DNA from: Sternotherus odoratus
Lineage: Eukaryota; Chordata; Testudines; Kinosternidae
Assembly: GCA_032164245.1 (NCBI GenBank)
Contig: JAVMKO010000004.1
Location: 35,875,626-35,939,625, forward strand
Length of the DNA stretch: 64,000 nt
Direction of reading: 5' to 3'
Below are positions 60,351 to 64,000 of this stretch, piece after piece. The first letter of the stretch is position 1. Each line of letters starts with the position of its first letter. Both the position numbers and the translations under genes were made by a program. The notes beneath the pieces are model-generated. The model had not been told where the DNA came from. It saw nothing but the letters and a program-made list of their open reading frames with translations, and ran no database searches.

Positions 60351-60999
60351 TGTAGTGGGGCTTTTGTGGAGTCTGGGTGTAGTGGGACAACTGCCACACT
60401 TCAGTAAAACATGAGTTAAAACAGCTACACTAGGCTGTTTGGCGAAGCAGTCACAGCTGTGGCCAGCTCAATCAGGACCCAGCTGGCCCTTATAAGCGGG
60501 CCAGTAGCTGGAGCAGTCTTTCTCTAGGAGTGGAGCGAGAAGGACCTAGCTGCTAAGAGTAAGGTACCTGAAAAAGAGCAGTGCTGGGGAAAAGGGAAAA
60601 GGGAGCTGGGGAGCCCCAGCCTGGAAAACCTCTGGGCTGGAGGCCTTGGTGAAGGCCTACAGAGATACTGAGGGCTACAGAGCGGCAACCTGGGGATAGG
60701 CAAAGGCAGCAGGTCCTAACCCATTGCCAATTATGAGTGGCCATGATAGACTGCAGCCAGCCCCAGTGATTGGGGGCTAGATGAAGAATGGCAATAGCCA
60801 CTGAGGCAAGATGGGTTTAGAGGGTTGGGGGTTCCCCTTGGAGGGGAGACCCAGAGTGTGAGGGTACTGCTGAGGCAGCACCCCAAGGTAAAAGGAACTG
60901 GGGTCCAGAAGGGACACAGGGCCTGAGGCAGGCGAGCCACGGGCCAGCAGAGGGTGCTCTGAGTGTTGAAAAGAGCTCATTCCCAGACGACCAGCTACA
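60351..60999. mobile_element. LTR-like GC-rich element, longer copy
   Basis: Starts TGTAGTGGGG and ends CAGCTACA. It contains CTTATAAGCGGGCC near 60488 as a possible TATA region. Its right third is homologous to the shorter copy at 59622. I recognise it as an abundant turtle repeat but could not fix a target duplication, so the exact ends are uncertain. Overlapping minus-strand frames reflect composition. Confidence 0.5.
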
Positions 61000-63982
61000 C
61001 TGAGATCCTGCAGTTTTTGAGGGTTGTCTCTAATTTGGTTGCAGTGACATCATTGTGTCTGTGATATTCACACAGAGAAGTTTAGATAACTGCTCTTGCT
61101 GGAAGATTGTAATGTAATACTATTTCTTAGAATTCAGAACAATGACAAACTATAACCCCAAAACAGAGAGAAAGAATAGGCTGGTATGAACCTGACTTAT
61201 TTCACTTATTATACTACTTTCCCCAAGGCTGAATTTGCCCTGTGTGTAAAGTAAACTCTTTAAGTGAAGTGATTATAGTGGTAAAGGAAGTGGAATAACA
61301 CATTATTTCATGTATAATACTGTATCTGACTTTTTTCTATTCCATGGCCTGTTGCATACAAATAAGTCTGTGGTTTAATCAGCTTCAAGCAAGCATTTGC
61401 TCACATTTCATATATCAAAACTTTAAGTAGAGTAGATAGGAATGAGGCCAATTATTTTGATTCTATTTTTAGTCTACCAGTGTAATGGGAACATAAAAGG
61501 CAAATAGATTAACCCATGCTCCCCAACATTTTAAAGACTCAAAGTAAGATTAAGAATTTGAAAATTATCCAAGCAATAAATCCACAGATGCCAAACACAC
61601 ACATTTGAATAGGGTTATTAAGGAGGAAAAAATAGCATTTGTGCCCATCAACTCTTAGGTTAACTTGCATAAAAATAGACAACCTCTCATGTTCATGGCT
61701 TCGAAAGTATGAAGCAGCCAAACAGCAATGAACAGAAAACATTCCAAAGCAGTACAATCCAATGGTTCAAAAAATTGCAGACCACCATGGGGGCAGTCAT
61801 TACTCTGCTGCCTCTCTAGCTAAAGAGAGAAGGAGCAGAATAGTTACACAAAAATGCCTTTACATGAATTTCACTGGGGTTTTTATTTAGCCAATCTGCT
61901 TCCTGGCTCTATTTGAAGCCATAGCTACTGACTTCAGTGATGAAATATATTTTTCGCTTCTTTTAGCTCTGCTGAACCAATATAATGAAGAGGTTATGAG
62001 CTGGATCCTATTCTTTTTATATATCAACTAAATCGTTTACAAGTTACATTCAGTTACACCTTTGCAAACAAACTGCGGGGGGGGCACATTTGGTCTTTGT
62101 TACTGATGCGCAAGAAGAGAAAGATCATCTTGATTCTCAGATTACATCTCAGGACTGACAAGGAAAAATGTTTCACTTGTAAAATTAGGATATTAGATAT
62201 GGAAAACAATGGCAGATAAACATGGTTTGGAGAATATTGTTCACTTCCCAGGCAGCAGGTGCCATCTCATGCTCAGTCATTTTTTTTTTAGCATCGAATC
62301 ATATTGTCAACATTTTTATTTTATTGACTTTTTTTCCCTGAATCTCTGTTTTTCATTTTATGCAGTAAATACATAGTGAAATCTCTCTCTTTGGCAACCT
62401 TTTGTTGTAGTTCTTGCTGCCATTTGAAATTTGGCCATGAAAACTACTGGCAGGATAAGAACAGTATGAATGTTGTTCCTTGGGCCTGCAGCCTCTATCT
62501 GTTACATTGTAATAGTTTCTCTTATTCTCCTGCCCTTACCCGTGTTCACAAATTAGACTGAGGATGTTAGAAACCAGTGAACAGTTCAGATTCAAGAAAG
62601 GCAACACCTGAAACTGTGTAAGGAGCATCATATTTTCCCATATACTTATATTTAGCACATGTACTGGAATACCCCACTTAGGGTACATGGGTAGCATGAC
62701 AGAGGTGTTAACTGATTGATTGGCACCCACTGTAACTCCTATTTCATTCATGTCCCCCTACTAGCTCTACATTTTCCATGCAGCTGAGCTGCCAAGTCTC
62801 ACACCTAAAGGGTGAGCCCTCTATTTTTTTTTTCTTGCTTAAATAAAATTCCATAGGCTCTTCCAAACTCAGGCCTGCAACCTGTCATGTCCTAGCTCAT
62901 TGGAAGGCGTACTGGAGTGTGAGAGAGACTCCTGTATGGTATAATCTTATTTAGGAATTATTCTTACAGATACAAAGACACTTCTCATGTCCTCTCCAAA
63001 TACTTAAGATGTTCACTGTCTGTCTGTCTCATGTTTATACTATATTTTAGTTACCACATTTATTATTCATTATAATAATAACAACGAAGAAACATAGTTC
63101 TCCCTTTCTAATGTATTTTCAGTGTTATTGGGATGTTCTGCACAGACTATTTCTGGTCACTGCTGCCAGTACATTGTTTGGAAAATGTTTTCCGGATTAA
63201 AATAATTCAATACAAGTCCTCAAGGCATCTGGCATTGTTTGCACCTGGGGTATCTTAGAGCTGACAGGGGGAATATAAATCAAAATCCATAATGGAACTG
63301 AGAAAAGTATGGCTCCAGAGGAATGGGAATATTCTGCTCATTTTGTTCTTATCCTTTCTCAATGCTTTGGGAAGTACAAGTCATGTATGCACAGTACTTC
63401 ATTGTTAGTCCATGAATATGATGAGTGGCCCAGGGTTTTTAAAACAAAATTTCTTGGTCCTGTGTTTATTTAAATAATTCTCAGTTACACTAGCTCAGCT
63501 CGTATATTTGGGGAGACCTTGTGTATTCTATCACATTTCTGCCAGAGTTACAGGTAGGGTTGACAGGTTTCCAGACCACAGCCATGCCAGGCAATTGCCT
63601 CCTGCTCTTTGATTTTGGTGGAAATATAGTGACATGCTCAGAGGAAGGGTGAAATGGATTAGAACACTCGTAATTTCTCTCTGCTCAATCCACAGGGAGG
63701 CCATGCGAGCATTCCAAGTAGAAAGTATAATAAGAAAATTGTGGATATAATCATCATGCAATGGTGTCTCTGTATGAGAGAGATAGAGACTGGAGGAGGG
63801 ATTTGTGAGGCACAGGAATTATACCCTCTAAAAGTCTAAACCATCCTTTAAACTGCTTTAATTTTCAAATATTACCTAAGAGAAGAAGACAAACAGTGTG
63901 AACCCTGTCACATAGACCCCCAATTTTAGCCATTTGTCAAATGCATTTCAAGGGACAACTTTTTCAAAAATTAGCAAGTGTG
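61000..63982. other. Non-coding
   Basis: AT-rich with a G8 run near 62078 and short poly-T runs. No gene or bounded repeat recognised. Confidence 0.4.
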
Positions 63983-64000
63983 GCAGGGTGGGGCCTGACC
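63983..64000 (+). mobile_element. Possible start of an LTR cut by the window edge
   Basis: TGTGGCAGGGTGGGGCCT begins abruptly after AT-rich DNA and resembles the TGTAGCAGG start of the solo LTR at 42967. Too short to be sure. Confidence 0.25.

Noticed and set aside
1..64000. CRISPR arrays, tRNA or rRNA genes, bacterial operons
   Set aside because: No regularly spaced direct repeats, no cloverleaf or rRNA-like sequence noticed, and no long tightly packed open frames; the repeat content is vertebrate.

Overview
The window looks like AT-rich nuclear DNA from an amniote, most likely a turtle (Testudines). The basis is the repeat content, recognised from memory of the families rather than by a search: MIR-like and CR1/L2/L3-like retroposon tails, Harbinger-type MITEs with 3-bp TWA target duplications, hAT elements with 8-bp duplications, Penelope-like retroelements whose tails carry hammerhead-like motifs, and old Ty3/gypsy and LTR sequences. 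There is no bacterial-style gene organisation. Almost all open frames are short, lack family similarity and often lie inside repeats. I regard the window as intergenic or intronic.

Layout. 1-15 kb: two Harbinger-type MITEs (689-971, 14011-14304), a clean hAT element (5596-6024), many short palindromic repeats, and a pair of diverged direct repeats (10607 and 12103). 15-25 kb: a GC-rich LTR-like block near 16 kb, a perfect 82-bp inverted repeat enclosing 2.1 kb (17153-19413), further MITEs at 21.1 and 21.5 kb, a fold-back element at 22.6-23.0 kb, and a MIR-like SINE. 28-33 kb: a palindromic element, then the wreck of a Ty3/gypsy element with a tRNA-Leu-like primer site, a gag start and an integrase-bearing pol end joined by a large deletion. 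39.6-40.6 kb: the 3' part of a Penelope-like element on the minus strand with a broken GIY-YIG domain. 43 kb: a solo LTR inside a tandemly duplicated L2-like tail. 49.3-49.6 kb: the only candidate host exon, an open frame behind a good splice acceptor. 51-54 kb: a MITE and two Penelope tail insertions with target duplications of 10 and 17 bp, plus a small hAT element. 59-61 kb: two related LTR-like GC-rich blocks. The last 20 bases may begin another LTR.

The genes do not form a working system. What stands out is structural: an 82-bp perfect inverted duplication suggesting a recent inversion, and decayed hammerhead-like motifs in Penelope tails, one of them with an inverted 5' arm.
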